A DNA stretch of 32,209 nt from positions 1 to 32,209 of the forward strand of contig REDI01000007.1 in NCBI GenBank assembly GCA_007693595.1, written 5' to 3'. Of the stretch, positions 17,430 to 24,831 are shown one piece after another. Made by a program: the position numbers and the translations under genes. The stretch comes from Deltaproteobacteria bacterium (GTDB lineage: Bacteria; Myxococcota_A; UBA796; GCA-2862545). The notes below the pieces were generated by a model, which worked only from the letters and a program-made list of their open reading frames with translations, was not told where the DNA came from and made no database searches. Every line of letters starts with the position of its first letter. Position 1 is the stretch's first letter.

Positions 17430-17458
17430 TTGACGCCCGGTGTCGCGGGCAATAGGAG
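17430..17458 (+). promoter_or_regulatory. Candidate promoter for the exported Cys-rich protein
   Basis: TTGACG (17430-17435) matches 5 of 6 bases of the -35 consensus. The -10 candidate TAGGAG (17453-17458) follows after 17 bp and is weak (3 of 6). The start codon is 22 bases further on, with GGAGGT between. Confidence 0.35.
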
Positions 17459-17480
17459 CCGACTCCACCCGGAGGTCCTC

Positions 17481-18284
17481 GTGAAGGCCCTGCTGACTCT
17501 CTCTGGCGCCGCCGTGGTCACGATGAGCCTGTGCTGCGGCATGTGCAGTCGCGCCCCCGCCCCCGTCGAAGCCCGCTACGACGGGCCAGGCCGGGTCCAC
17601 GCCGGGCAGATGTTCCCCTTCACCATGCGACTGACGAACAACACGCGCGCACCCGTCACGATCGAGTCGGTGGTCGTACCCGCCTCCCTGGCCCGCAACC
17701 TCCAACTCGTCGTCGAGAACGCCCAGCGCAAGGAGCCCTTCGGCGATGGCCTGCGGGCCTGGATCCCTCCCGTCACCATCGCCCCCGGCGCCGAAGAGCG
17801 GGTGGCCGACTTCTCGGGCGTTCCCTTCGTCAGCGGCGCAGCCGGGGGACGCCTCGAGTTCTGCGAACCCAGCGGCACCTGCCACCGCGGCGCCGTAGGC
17901 GCCATCGTGCTCGGCGGGGTGGACCGCGCCATGCGTCAGACCTGGGAGCTCCCCGAGTCTATCGTCCTCGATGAGCCCTTCGAGATCGCCCTCACGATCG
18001 AGAACGTCTCCGGGGGCCCCGACCGCCTCACCAGCGCGGGCGTCCACCAGAACGTCACCCAGTGGCTCGACATCGCCCCCCTCGACCCCAAGGCCCGCGA
18101 CAAGGGGCGCAACCTCGGCCGCGAGACCTGGCTCTACAACCTCGATCTTGACCCTTCCGAGTCCACACGCATCACCTTCGCCGCCACCGCCACGTCGCGC
18201 GGCGAGCAGACCTTCACCGGCGCTATCTGCCCCACCAGCGAGACCTTCTGCGTCGATGAGAAGGTCTCGGTCCGCATCCAATAA
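17481..18284 (+). CDS. Exported Cys-rich hypothetical protein with CARDB/Ig-like domains
   Basis: The 267-residue protein starts at GTG 17481, 4 bases after GGAGGT (17471-17476). The N-terminal hydrophobic segment ends in a cysteine cluster, SLCCGMC, so it is exported and may be a lipoprotein, although no perfect lipobox is present. Two all-beta domains are suggested: VHAGQMFPFTMRLTNNTRAPVTI (about 37-59) and SIVLDEPFEIALTIENVSGGPDRL (about 155-178). Both have the look of cell-adhesion or CARDB-like sandwich domains that open with a statement-like strand pair. FCEPSGTC and ICPTSETFC could form disulfides. No enzyme motif was seen. It is followed 9 bases later by the ArsC-like gene on the same strand. 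Confidence 0.8.
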   Translation: MKALLTLSGAAVVTMSLCCGMCSRAPAPVEARYDGPGRVHAGQMFPFTMRLTNNTRAPVTIESVVVPASLARNLQLVVENAQRKEPFGDGLRAWIPPVTIAPGAEERVADFSGVPFVSGAAGGRLEFCEPSGTCHRGAVGAIVLGGVDRAMRQTWELPESIVLDEPFEIALTIENVSGGPDRLTSAGVHQNVTQWLDIAPLDPKARDKGRNLGRETWLYNLDLDPSESTRITFAATATSRGEQTFTGAICPTSETFCVDEKVSVRIQ

Positions 18285-18293
18285 GGAGCCCCC

Positions 18294-18650
18294 GTGTCCC
18301 TCACCCTCTACGGCATCCCCACCTGTGGCACCGTCAAGAAAGCCAGAAAGTGGCTCCACGACCGCGGTGTCGACCACACCTTCGTCGACTTTCGCGAGCA
18401 CCCGCCCAGCCAAGCGAAGGTCGACGCCTGGGTTCAAGCCTTCGGCGCCAAGGCCATGCGCAACACCTCCGGGGGGGCGTACCGCGCCTTGGGCGACGAG
18501 AAGAAGACCTGGGACGACACCCGCTGGTCCCGAGCCTTCGCGAGCGATCCCATGCTGATCAAGCGACCGATCATCGAGCGCGACGGAGCGCCCACCCGCG
18601 TCGGCTTTCGCGCCTCCGACGAGGTGCTCACCCAAGAGTTGATGGGCTGA
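18294..18650 (+). CDS. ArsC-like thioredoxin-fold protein of the Spx/YffB family
   Basis: This 118-residue protein starts at GTG 18294 with AAGGAG upstream (18284-18289). TLYGIPTCGTVKKARKWL at the N-terminus is the family signature: one active-site cysteine followed by a Lys-Lys-Ala helix, as in YffB, instead of CxxC. MLIKRPIIERDG (about 84-95) holds the conserved Lys-Arg-Pro. Length and motifs fit a complete single-domain protein. YffB-type proteins are glutathione-linked reductases of poorly known substrate, and true arsenate reduction should not be assumed. No ars operator or transporter lies nearby. Confidence 0.9.
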   Translation: MSLTLYGIPTCGTVKKARKWLHDRGVDHTFVDFREHPPSQAKVDAWVQAFGAKAMRNTSGGAYRALGDEKKTWDDTRWSRAFASDPMLIKRPIIERDGAPTRVGFRASDEVLTQELMG

Positions 18651-18672
18651 GCCCACCGCCGAGCCGCAGCGC

Positions 18673-18688
18673 CCTCAAACGCTTGAGG
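18673..18688. terminator. Possible bidirectional terminator between convergent genes
   Basis: CCTCAA (18673-18678), loop ACGC, TTGAGG (18683-18688). It lies 23 bases after the ArsC-like stop and overlaps the last codons of the opposing membrane-protein gene. The stem is short and no clear T-run follows. Confidence 0.35.
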
Positions 18689-19070
18689 CGATGAGCAAGC
18701 GGATCTGGAGCCCGAGCGCTGCGAGGGCGACCCCCGAGGTGAAGATCCACAACGGCAAGATGAGCCACTTCGACGGTGAGATGGCCTTGGAGATGCTCTT
18801 GGGCCTCGAGAAGGCACGAACGAAGGCGCCGAGGCCGAAGCCCCAGGCCGCCACGACCATGACCGGCTGCAAGAAGGTTCCGGCCACACCCACGATGTAG
18901 AGGAGGGTGTACATGGGCATCGACGGAGGCACCAACATCTCGGGCGAGCAGGCACAGACGAGGAACCAGGACAACAGCGCAGCCATCAAACTGCCCCACG
19001 CCTGACTCCAGACCTCCTTGCTGCGTGTGCGCGCTACGACAGTCTCGACATCTTCTTGCACGATTTCCAT
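18675..19070 (-). CDS. Small multi-pass membrane protein, unknown function
   Basis: The 131-residue protein starts at ATG 19070-19068. A charged N-terminus of about 22 residues is followed by three clear hydrophobic segments (about 27-45, 52-78 and 103-127), with a basic loop, RAFSRPKSISKAISPSKW, between the second and third. A CAC pair lies in the first segment. The topology suggests an inner-membrane protein. No family was recognised. It ends convergently with the ArsC-like gene only 24 bp away. Confidence 0.75.
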   Translation of the reverse strand: MEIVQEDVETVVARTRSKEVWSQAWGSLMAALLSWFLVCACSPEMLVPPSMPMYTLLYIVGVAGTFLQPVMVVAAWGFGLGAFVRAFSRPKSISKAISPSKWLILPLWIFTSGVALAALGLQIRLLIASSV

Positions 19071-19201
19071 GGGTCGCTGCTCCTCTGTTTGGCCGAGACC
19101 CTACCGCATGGCCGCGCCAGGCACAATCCCCGGGCGCACGATCCCACACCGCTCCCGACGTCGCGGCCCGGATTGGGCCCCGGCGGGCAGGTCGGGACCG
19201 C

Positions 19202-19900
19202 TCAGATCCCTGGCAGCCAGGACGCTGCGCTGCGGAGCACCGCGGGTCCATCCGAAGGCACCACCTCGCCATGCGCCATCACGATGCGTTCGAAGTCTTC
19301 CTCGAGCAGGGCCGCGATGCTGCGCCCCATGGCTCCTTTGTCTTGGACGGTGCTCCGCCAGAGTCGACTCTGGACAGGGGCTCCGATGGACCCGGTGAGT
19401 CGGAACATCAGGGGGCTCAGGAAACCGCGCACCCGGCGCAAGTTGAAGAGGGCGTCGGTCAGGATCAAGGTCCGGGTCGGGCGATGGAGGAAGGCCGTCT
19501 CTTGCGACTTGGGCGATCCGTGCAAGAAGATAGGGGCGAGCACCTTGGCGAAGGGGACCTCTGCGCCAGGACCCAGCGTGCGCTCCAGCCCGAGCTCGGG
19601 GCGCTTGGCGGGGAGGCCAGGAGCCGCCCAGGTCTCAGCCTGAGGGTAGCGCTCCATAGCCGGGCGAAGATAGAGGTGATGGAGGTCATTCGGCGCGATC
19701 AGGGTCGTCACCTGTCCTAGGGCGTCGATGCGGGCTGCGATCTCGTCGTCGAAGGGCACGGGGGACCACAAGGCGAGATCCGAGCCTTCGAGGCGGACCA
19801 CCAACATGCGCGCAGGAAGGAAGACGCCGGGGAGCATGCGGATCTCGTGACCGAGCTCCCAGATCTGATCCGAGACGATGGGCGAGAGGGTCGTGGTCAT
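19202..19900 (-). CDS. DUF4336 domain protein (metallo-beta-lactamase-like fold)
   Basis: This 232-residue protein starts at ATG 19900-19898; a longer upstream frame exists but its composition is unlike coding sequence. The pattern matches DUF4336: RMLVVRLEGSDLALWSPVPF near the N-terminus, then LDALGQVTTLIAPNDLHHLYL, YPQAETWAAPGLPAKRP, and FLHRPTRTLILTDALFNL. The PNDLHHLYL segment is the degenerate equivalent of the metallo-beta-lactamase HxHxDH region. Members are uncharacterised and are often predicted to be hydrolase-like without proven activity. It lies between the membrane-protein gene and alkB on the same strand, but with gaps of 131 and 223 bp, so co-transcription is uncertain. Confidence 0.88.
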   Translation of the reverse strand: MTTTLSPIVSDQIWELGHEIRMLPGVFLPARMLVVRLEGSDLALWSPVPFDDEIAARIDALGQVTTLIAPNDLHHLYLRPAMERYPQAETWAAPGLPAKRPELGLERTLGPGAEVPFAKVLAPIFLHGSPKSQETAFLHRPTRTLILTDALFNLRRVRGFLSPLMFRLTGSIGAPVQSRLWRSTVQDKGAMGRSIAALLEEDFERIVMAHGEVVPSDGPAVLRSAASWLPGI

Positions 19901-20009
19901 GGCGCTCCAGTTGCAAGGGGAAAGACTATCCACACTCGCTACCCCGTGCCCGTAGGTCCGAGGCGGTCGGGCGACGAGCTCCACTTCAGGAGGCTGGCGC
20001 GCTGGGAGT

Positions 20010-20040
20010 GGGGAGTGAGAGTGGGGCCTGGGAGTGGGGG
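20010..20040 (+). other. G-quadruplex-like G-run cluster
   Basis: Four G-tracts (20010-20013, 20023-20026, 20030-20032, 20036-20040) are separated by loops of 9, 3 and 3 bases, and a further GGG lies at 20004-20006. The cluster sits in the 223-bp gap between DUF4336 and alkB, upstream of the DUF4336 gene, whose coding strand is the C-rich one. Confidence 0.5.
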
Positions 20041-20123
20041 TCGAGCGCGCGCACCGAGGTCGAACCACCCGTATCCGCGAGGGCTCCTGGGCCGCAGACG
20101 CCCCCGAGTGGCTCCGGAGTCCC

Positions 20124-20753
20124 CTACCCCACCATCTGACGAAAGGTTAGGTTGATTCTGGGCCCATCGACCCGCTTGCGGCGTGGGACGCAGTGATGCC
20201 AGCACCGCTGGGTCCGACCGCCCATGAACAGCAAGGAGCCATGATCGAGGTCGATATTGACCGGATCGTGGGCGCCGTCGAGGTGGCGGAGCCGAAAGGT
20301 GCGGGTCGCGCCCAGGCTCACGCTGGCGATCACCGGGTCGGGGCCCAGCTCGGGTTCGTCGTCGGCGTGCCAGGCCACCGAGTCCTGCCCGTCGCGGTAG
20401 AGGTTGAGCAGGGCGCTGTTAAACCGGAGGCCGACCTCGGCCTCGAGGCGCGCCTTGATCTCGCCGACTCCGCCCTCCCAAGGGTGCGGCTCCATGCGGA
20501 TCCCCGACCAGGTGTAGACCGTTCCCGGATCGCCGTACCAGGCGTTGAGTCGCGGGACGTGGTGGGTCTTGCCGTACATCGTGATCTGATCCTGACGCCA
20601 TGGGACCTCGTCCATGAGCCGGTCGAAGAGCACCGAGGCGCGATCAGGCGGGAGCCAGTCCGGGTCGAGCCAGATCTCCGCGTCGGGCAGGTCGAACCCC
20701 CGGCGCGAAGCGGCCGGCCGGGAAGGGGGCGAGAAGAGGCCTATCTGGGACAT
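20124..20753 (-). CDS. alkB: AlkB-family 2-oxoglutarate/Fe(II) dioxygenase
   Basis: The 209-residue enzyme starts at ATG 20753-20751, with GGAG about 9 bases upstream. AlkB enzymes directly reverse 1-methyladenine and 3-methylcytosine damage by oxidative demethylation. The iron ligands are His129 and Asp131 (WHADDE) and His187 (WHHCVPR). PRINLTFR (198-205) supplies the 2-oxoglutarate-binding arginines, and NLYRDGQDSVAWH matches the NxYxxGxxxxxxH lead-in. PRLNAWYG and YTWSG resemble the ALKBH2/3-like branch. The protein is full length. The neighbouring SAM methyltransferase lies upstream on the same strand with a 90-bp gap. No ada-type regulator or ada box was seen. Confidence 0.94.
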   Translation of the reverse strand: MSQIGLFSPPSRPAASRRGFDLPDAEIWLDPDWLPPDRASVLFDRLMDEVPWRQDQITMYGKTHHVPRLNAWYGDPGTVYTWSGIRMEPHPWEGGVGEIKARLEAEVGLRFNSALLNLYRDGQDSVAWHADDEPELGPDPVIASVSLGATRTFRLRHLDGAHDPVNIDLDHGSLLFMGGRTQRCWHHCVPRRKRVDGPRINLTFRQMVG

Positions 20754-20843
20754 GGTCAAGCTCCAGACGTCGAGAGGAAGCACCCGCCACGCGCATCGCC
20801 GACAAGGACCCGCATCGGGTCGAGGCGCAGGGGGTGGACCCGT

Positions 20844-21611
20844 TCAGCGGACCGTTCCGACCCTCATCGCCAACGGCCAGCGGACCGTTCGCAGGGTCTC
20901 GGGCGGCCCCCAGGCCGCTCGAAGCCGTGCGCCGATCTGTTCGAGGGGATCCGCTCCCGTGCGGGTGCGATGACGGCGGCAGGCCGACCAGGTATCGAGG
21001 TAGCCCACCACCTGTGGCAGATCCCAGTCTGCCTCCATCGTCAAGGACGGGGTGTCGGCTGGCTCGTAGGGCCAAGGCACGTCTCGATAGCCCCCTTCCA
21101 AGATCTTGCGCTCCGGCGGCCAGTCCGCGCGCAAGATCTCGTGGTAGAGCTCGGCGACGAGCGCGTCGACAGCCGGGGCGATGCGGAAGAGCTGGTAGCA
21201 CCACACCGCGACCCGCCCTCCCGGCCGCACCACGCGACGGACCTCGCGGTTGAACCCGTCGATGTCGAACCAATGCAGCGCCTGAGCTACGGTCACCAGC
21301 TCGACCGACCGTGAAGCAAGACCCGACGCCTCGGCGGGGGCTGCACGATACCTCACCCGGGGGTGCGGCGTGGCACGCTCGATCTGCGCGGCCGACGCGT
21401 CGGTGGCCCAGACCGAGAAGCCCCTTTCAGCCAGCGCCAGCGCCGCCTGACCCGAGCCGGTGCCGCAGTCCCAGATGACCGCATCGGCAGGCAGGCTCTG
21501 GGTGAGCCAGTCGATGAGCGACGCGGGGTAGGAGGGCCGATGGGCCGCGTAGGCCGAGGCGTGTCCCGAAAAATGATCGCGGAAGGAGGTCAAGGCTCCC
21601 CTCGGTGCCAT
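20844..21611 (-). CDS. Class I SAM-dependent methyltransferase
   Basis: This 255-residue protein starts at ATG 21611-21609; an in-frame ATG at 21650 is possible but adds a Cys/Trp-rich leader atypical of the family. FRDHFSGHASAYAAHRPSYP near the N-terminus is typical of small-molecule methyltransferases of the Methyltransf_11/25 type. VIWDCGTGSGQAALAL (about 45-60) is SAM motif I, ATDASAAQIERA is motif II, and ELVTVAQALHWFD is motif IV. RRVVRPGGRVAVWCY is the post-core strand. The ALHWFD segment recalls trans-aconitate and juvenile-hormone-type methyltransferases. The substrate is unknown. It is divergent from the GST gene across 227 bp. Confidence 0.9.
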   Translation of the reverse strand: MAPRGALTSFRDHFSGHASAYAAHRPSYPASLIDWLTQSLPADAVIWDCGTGSGQAALALAERGFSVWATDASAAQIERATPHPRVRYRAAPAEASGLASRSVELVTVAQALHWFDIDGFNREVRRVVRPGGRVAVWCYQLFRIAPAVDALVAELYHEILRADWPPERKILEGGYRDVPWPYEPADTPSLTMEADWDLPQVVGYLDTWSACRRHRTRTGADPLEQIGARLRAAWGPPETLRTVRWPLAMRVGTVR

Positions 21612-21684
21612 TCTGGCAAAGCATGCCCAAGGCTTATCTCGTCCGCCCACTCCAAGCTCCTACTGAGGGGGCGAACTTACGAAA

Positions 21685-21698
21685 ACCCAAGATTGGGT
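21685..21698. promoter_or_regulatory. ACCCAA-GA-TTGGGT inverted repeat in the methyltransferase/GST divergent gap
   Basis: A 6-bp inverted repeat with 2-bp spacer, roughly 75 bp from the methyltransferase start and 140 bp from the GST start. It is a candidate operator. On the minus strand it is followed by TTTT and could instead be a weak hairpin terminator. Confidence 0.3.
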
Positions 21699-21838
21699 CC
21701 CTCGCTACCAACGCACTTCGGCAGGGCAACCCCGAAGGCGAGGCCCCCCAGCGTGGGACCCGCCGTGGAGCGCGCCACGAGACTCAGGTGGGAGTGAGGG
21801 TCTCCGCACGCTAACCTCCCCTCCCCCCTGGAGCCCCC

Positions 21839-22507
21839 ATGAACCTCACCGTGCATCACCTGGAACACTCGCGATCCGCCCGTGCCATTTGGCTCTTGGA
21901 GGAGCTGGAGGCGCCCTATGAGCTGCGTCGCTATCGGCGAAACCCCAGAACCTTTCGTGCAGACCCAGCGCTGAAGTCCGTCTCTCCGCTCGGCCGGGCA
22001 CCGATCGTCGAGATCGACGGGGTCGCGCTCGCGGAGTCCGGGGCGATCATGGAGGGAGTGCTCGACCGGATCGGGCAGGGACGCCTGCGGCCCGAGCCAG
22101 GCACGGCCGACTTCGATCATTACAGGTTCTTTCTGCACTACGCTGAGGGATCGCTCATGCCACCGCTGCTGATCAGCCTGATCTTCTCCAAGGCGGTAGA
22201 GGGCGCTCCGTTCTTCGTCCGGCCGGTTGTCAAGGGGATCGCTGCCGGGGTGCACGCCAAGTTCATCCGAGGCGAGTTCGACGCCCACTTCGGCTTCGTC
22301 GAGGCGCACCTCGCGGAGAACGAGTGGTTCGCGGGCCCCGCGTTCTCGGCGGCCGACATTCAGATGGTCTACCCCGTCGCCGCCGCGCCGCTGCGCGCAG
22401 GGCTGACGAAACAGAGCCACCCGAACCTCCACCGCTGGCTGGAGCAGGTCCGAGGGCGACCAGCGTATCAGCGGGCCATCGATAAGGGTGGACCCCTGTT
22501 TCCTTAG
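21839..22507 (+). CDS. Glutathione S-transferase family protein
   Basis: The 222-residue protein starts at ATG 21839, with GGAG 6 bases upstream. The N-terminal thioredoxin-like domain begins LTVHHLEHSRSARAIWLLEEL, where a Ser in HSRSAR can activate glutathione. SPLGRAPIVEIDG carries the cis-proline, and LAESGAIMEGVLDRIG is the Glu-Ser glutathione gamma-glutamyl site. The C-terminal helical domain ends FSAADIQMVYPVAAA (family N-cap box S/TxxD) and HPNLHRWLEQVRGRPAYQRA. It conjugates or uses glutathione; the substrate is not predictable. A perfect 7-bp hairpin lies 20 bases after the stop, which suggests a single-gene transcript. Confidence 0.93.
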   Translation: MNLTVHHLEHSRSARAIWLLEELEAPYELRRYRRNPRTFRADPALKSVSPLGRAPIVEIDGVALAESGAIMEGVLDRIGQGRLRPEPGTADFDHYRFFLHYAEGSLMPPLLISLIFSKAVEGAPFFVRPVVKGIAAGVHAKFIRGEFDAHFGFVEAHLAENEWFAGPAFSAADIQMVYPVAAAPLRAGLTKQSHPNLHRWLEQVRGRPAYQRAIDKGGPLFP

Positions 22508-22527
22508 GGCGAGCCCCAGAGCGACGT

Positions 22528-22547
22528 GGCGCAGAAATCGCTGCGCC
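22528..22547 (+). terminator. Hairpin terminator candidate after the GST gene
   Basis: GGCGCAG (22528-22534), loop AAATCG, CTGCGCC (22541-22547). The 7-bp stem is perfect and lies 20 bases after the GST stop, in the 153-bp gap between convergent genes. No T-run is present. Confidence 0.5.
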
Positions 22548-22660
22548 CGGAGCGACGGCGCGGGCATGGCCCCGGCGATCCAGACAACGCATCGCTCCCC
22601 CTCGTAACGCCGGTGAGCGGCCCCCAGGTCGTGTGAGGGCGGAGCCTGCTGAGCGCGGGA

Positions 22661-23206
22661 TCAGGGGTCCAGCACGCACGAGAACGCTCCGCTGATCCGG
22701 CGCGCGGGGGCCGGTCGAAAGACGCCGTGAAGGGTGTCGTGCTCCAGATCCACGCGGAGCCCGAGCGGAGGCTCGCCGGCCAAGCGACGAGCGACGTCCA
22801 TGGGAACGTCCAGGGTGACGCGCCAGAGGGTCTGGGTGTGAGACTCGCGATTCATCAGGCGGGCGGGCGCCTCTCGGGAGATGGGGAGGTTCACCGTCGA
22901 GCCATCGCCGAGGGTGAGCACGACGGGTGTGCCCTTGGAGATCGGACGATCCATAAAGCCCAACTCGGTGAGATCGTAGGCCCAACGAACCTGACCGCTG
23001 AACGACGTGACGGTCGAGGACACGGGCCCGGGCGGAACCAAGGTCTGAGCGATCAGGTCGTAGGGCTGGATCCAGTACCAACGATGGACCTTGCCGCGCT
23101 CGCCGGTGAGGGGATCGGGATCTACCGACTGGCACTGGGCCCAGGCCGGCGAGGTCGTGCCGAGGGCGAGAGCGCCGAGCGCCAGCACAATGCGGAGAGT
23201 GGACAT
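22661..23206 (-). CDS. Exported hypothetical protein
   Basis: This 181-residue protein starts at ATG 23206-23204, with GGAG upstream. The frame stays open upstream through low-complexity and repeat DNA, so this start is preferred. The signal peptide is LRIVLALGALALGTTSPAWA, then QCQS. The mature part has beta-strand character (HRWYWIQPYDLIAQTLV, SGQVRWAYDLTELGF, VVLTLGDGSTVNLPISREA, LWRVTLDVPMDVARRLAG). Cysteines lie only near the two ends (CQS and FSCVLDP) and could form one disulfide. It is not recognised as any family. A periplasmic or surface location is inferred. It borders the RAYT/repeat island. Confidence 0.8.
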   Translation of the reverse strand: MSTLRIVLALGALALGTTSPAWAQCQSVDPDPLTGERGKVHRWYWIQPYDLIAQTLVPPGPVSSTVTSFSGQVRWAYDLTELGFMDRPISKGTPVVLTLGDGSTVNLPISREAPARLMNRESHTQTLWRVTLDVPMDVARRLAGEPPLGLRVDLEHDTLHGVFRPAPARRISGAFSCVLDP

Positions 23207-23460
23207 GGGGGCTCCGGGGCAGGACAGGGACGAAGAGAACGGCGGGCGCATTCGATGCGCTGGGGGAGGGCGAGCGTCGACTTCGGTTCGTCGATAGCAG
23301 AGCCGAAGGGGGCAGTCGGGAGGCGCAGGGCGACGCTCTCGGCGGGGCGGGCTGGATGCCGGCGCTCTCGGCGGGCAGGCGCCTTCGACGGGGCGGCCGC
23401 CAGGGACGGGGCGGGCGCCAGGGACGGGGCGGGCGCCATGGAGGCGAGCTCCGCCGCGGC
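23207..23460. other. Non-coding GC-rich stretch preceding the left repeat module
   Basis: No convincing gene is present. It holds a CTTCGG/CCGAAG inverted repeat (23281-23286, 23303-23308) and two near-copies of GCTCTCGGCGGG about 30 bp apart. It also holds a perfect 18-bp tandem duplication (23400-23435). CGGTTCGTCGA at 23284-23294 recurs at 23814-23824, just upstream of the transposase gene. Confidence 0.6.
23400..23435. repeat. Two tandem 18-bp units, CCAGGGACGGGGCGGGCG
   Basis: Two identical adjacent copies (23400-23417 and 23418-23435). A degenerate relative precedes them. This is GC-rich slippage-type repeat, immediately left of the 31-bp array. Confidence 0.85.
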
Positions 23461-23688
23461 CACCGTAGTCGACGCAACTTCGGACCTCGACCACCGTAGT
23501 CGACGCAACTTCGGACCTCGACCCCCGTAGTCGACGCAACTTCGGACCTCGACCCCCACTGACGCGACCGACCTCCCGATAACGTAGCCTCTATCGTCGG
23601 CACCTCGACCGAAGGGGCCCTCCAGCCGCCTGACCTCCGAAGTTAAGCTGACTTCGGTCCTTCACCTCCGAAGTTAAGCCGACTTCGG
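23461..23688 (+). repeat. Left repeat module of the RAYT island (three 31-bp units + two hairpins)
   Basis: Three contiguous 31-bp units cover 23461-23491, 23492-23522 and 23523-23553; the first two are identical and the third differs by one base. Each contains GTCGACGCAACTTCGG. After a spacer come two hairpins, CCGAAGT-7 bases-ACTTCGG, at 23637-23657 and 23668-23688, whose starts are also 31 bp apart. The module recurs in the same orientation beyond the transposase gene. Confidence 0.9.
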
Positions 23689-23822
23689 TTCGGCGGCGTG
23701 GTGCCGATCTCATGGTCGGTACGGACACGAGGCTCGCGCCGGCCCGCGGCGATGGCGCTCGGCTCATGCCGGCGACATGCGCGGACCGAAGTGGACCGGC
23801 CGCCGACGGGTGTCGGTTCGTC

Positions 23823-23836
23823 GACGGACGTCCGTC
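23823..23836. promoter_or_regulatory. Perfect 14-bp palindrome GACGGACGTCCGTC upstream of the transposase gene
   Basis: Fully self-complementary and 44 bases before the chosen transposase start. It is a candidate operator, or a recognition site for the transposase itself. Confidence 0.4.
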
Positions 23837-23880
23837 ACTCCACAGCGCAACAGACGGTGGAAAACGCAAGATCTACTGGC

Positions 23881-24723
23881 ATGGCTCATGCATTCGAGAT
23901 GGCCATGAGACACTTTGCCGCCCATGCTGTCGACGACCGCCTCCTCTTTCTTACCTGGGAGGAGGGGCTCCACCTCTGGAGCGTGCTGACATCCAGACTG
24001 CCCGGCGCGGTAGTCTGTCTGATGCCGAACCATGTTCACGTGCTCGCACCCGAGGAAGGGCGAGGTGCGATCCGGGGAGCCATGTCCTCTCATGCGCGCT
24101 GGCTGAACCACCGGCGAAAGCTCTGCGGTCCACTGTGGCGCCCTCTGTCCGACACCGGCGCGATCCTCGGGCGCGAGAAGTGGGAGAGGAACATTCGGTA
24201 CGTGCACCTCAACCCCTGCCGGGCCGGACTGGTCGACGACCCGCTGGCGTGGCCCCTCTCGACCCATCGAGACCTGGTCGGGCTGACGCTGAGACCCGTC
24301 ACTCCCGTGCGCCGCGATCCGGCTGGGTTCCATCGCTACGTCAGCTCCGACCCGAAGGTGCGCGTAGAGGGCACGATGCTGCCCTACAACATTCTGGAGA
24401 AGCCAACCTTCGATGAGCTGGTCGATGCGGTGAGCGCGCTGGTTCGGTGTACCGACGACGAGCTTCGGCGTAAGACGTCAGCCAGGAGGACGCTGATCCG
24501 CGCCGCCAAGAGCCTCACGCCCCTGAACAACAGGGAGATCGCCGAGGCGGTAGGGGTGAGTCGGAGGACCGTGGAGAACGCAGCGCAGCTTGATCCAGGG
24601 GGCGAGAAGATCCTCCGTCGGGTGTTCGGCGACCGACGATTCGGGCTGATCGTGGCGGAGGACGGCCCTCGAAAGGGATGGAAGTATAGGGTGAATACTG
24701 CGGATCGAGGGCAGCGACTCTAG
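23881..24723 (+). CDS. REP-associated tyrosine transposase (RAYT, IS200/IS605-like HUH nuclease)
   Basis: The protein has 280 residues from ATG 23881. No good ribosome site is visible, and in-frame starts further upstream (for example ATG 23752) are possible. The HUH pair is His51 and His53 in CLMPNHVHVL, the hallmark of Y1 transposases. NIRYVHLNPCRAGLV (104-118) is the RAYT signature, with Tyr107 the likely nucleophile region. The C-terminal about 100 residues add a helix-turn-helix-like segment, LNNREIAEAVGVSRRTVENA, seen in a subset of RAYTs and likely to bind DNA. The family cuts and joins single-stranded DNA at REP hairpins. Non-coding modules with short hairpins lie on both sides in direct orientation. 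The N-terminus is shorter than in many RAYTs, where a PRxxR-x-YHV segment precedes; truncation or a wrong start is possible. Confidence 0.9.
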   Translation: MAHAFEMAMRHFAAHAVDDRLLFLTWEEGLHLWSVLTSRLPGAVVCLMPNHVHVLAPEEGRGAIRGAMSSHARWLNHRRKLCGPLWRPLSDTGAILGREKWERNIRYVHLNPCRAGLVDDPLAWPLSTHRDLVGLTLRPVTPVRRDPAGFHRYVSSDPKVRVEGTMLPYNILEKPTFDELVDAVSALVRCTDDELRRKTSARRTLIRAAKSLTPLNNREIAEAVGVSRRTVENAAQLDPGGEKILRRVFGDRRFGLIVAEDGPRKGWKYRVNTADRGQRL

Positions 24724-24799
24724 CGGGCGCCCCCGACGGGACAGGCGCAGCCGACCGGGCAAGCCTTGACAGGCCGGGGGGCACGAGATGTGCCGCAGG

Positions 24800-24813
24800 C
24801 ATCGGTTCCGATG
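24800..24813. other. CATCGG-TT-CCGATG inverted repeat after the transposase gene
   Basis: A 6-bp inverted repeat with a 2-bp centre, 77 bases after the transposase stop and just before the right 31-bp units. It could mark an element end or a termination structure. Confidence 0.35.
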
Positions 24814-24831
24814 GGCGAAGACCGCCGCGCC

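Noticed and set aside
15952-17433. 493-codon plus-strand frame opposite icd
   Set aside because: The reverse strand encodes a complete isocitrate dehydrogenase; the forward frame has no recognisable motif.
18294-18650. Arsenate reductase of an ars operon
   Set aside because: It has the Spx/YffB-type signature, and no arsenic transporter or ArsR gene is nearby.
23461-23553. Three regular 31-bp repeats looked like a minimal CRISPR array
   Set aside because: The units are contiguous with no spacers, they recur beside a RAYT gene, and no cas gene is present.
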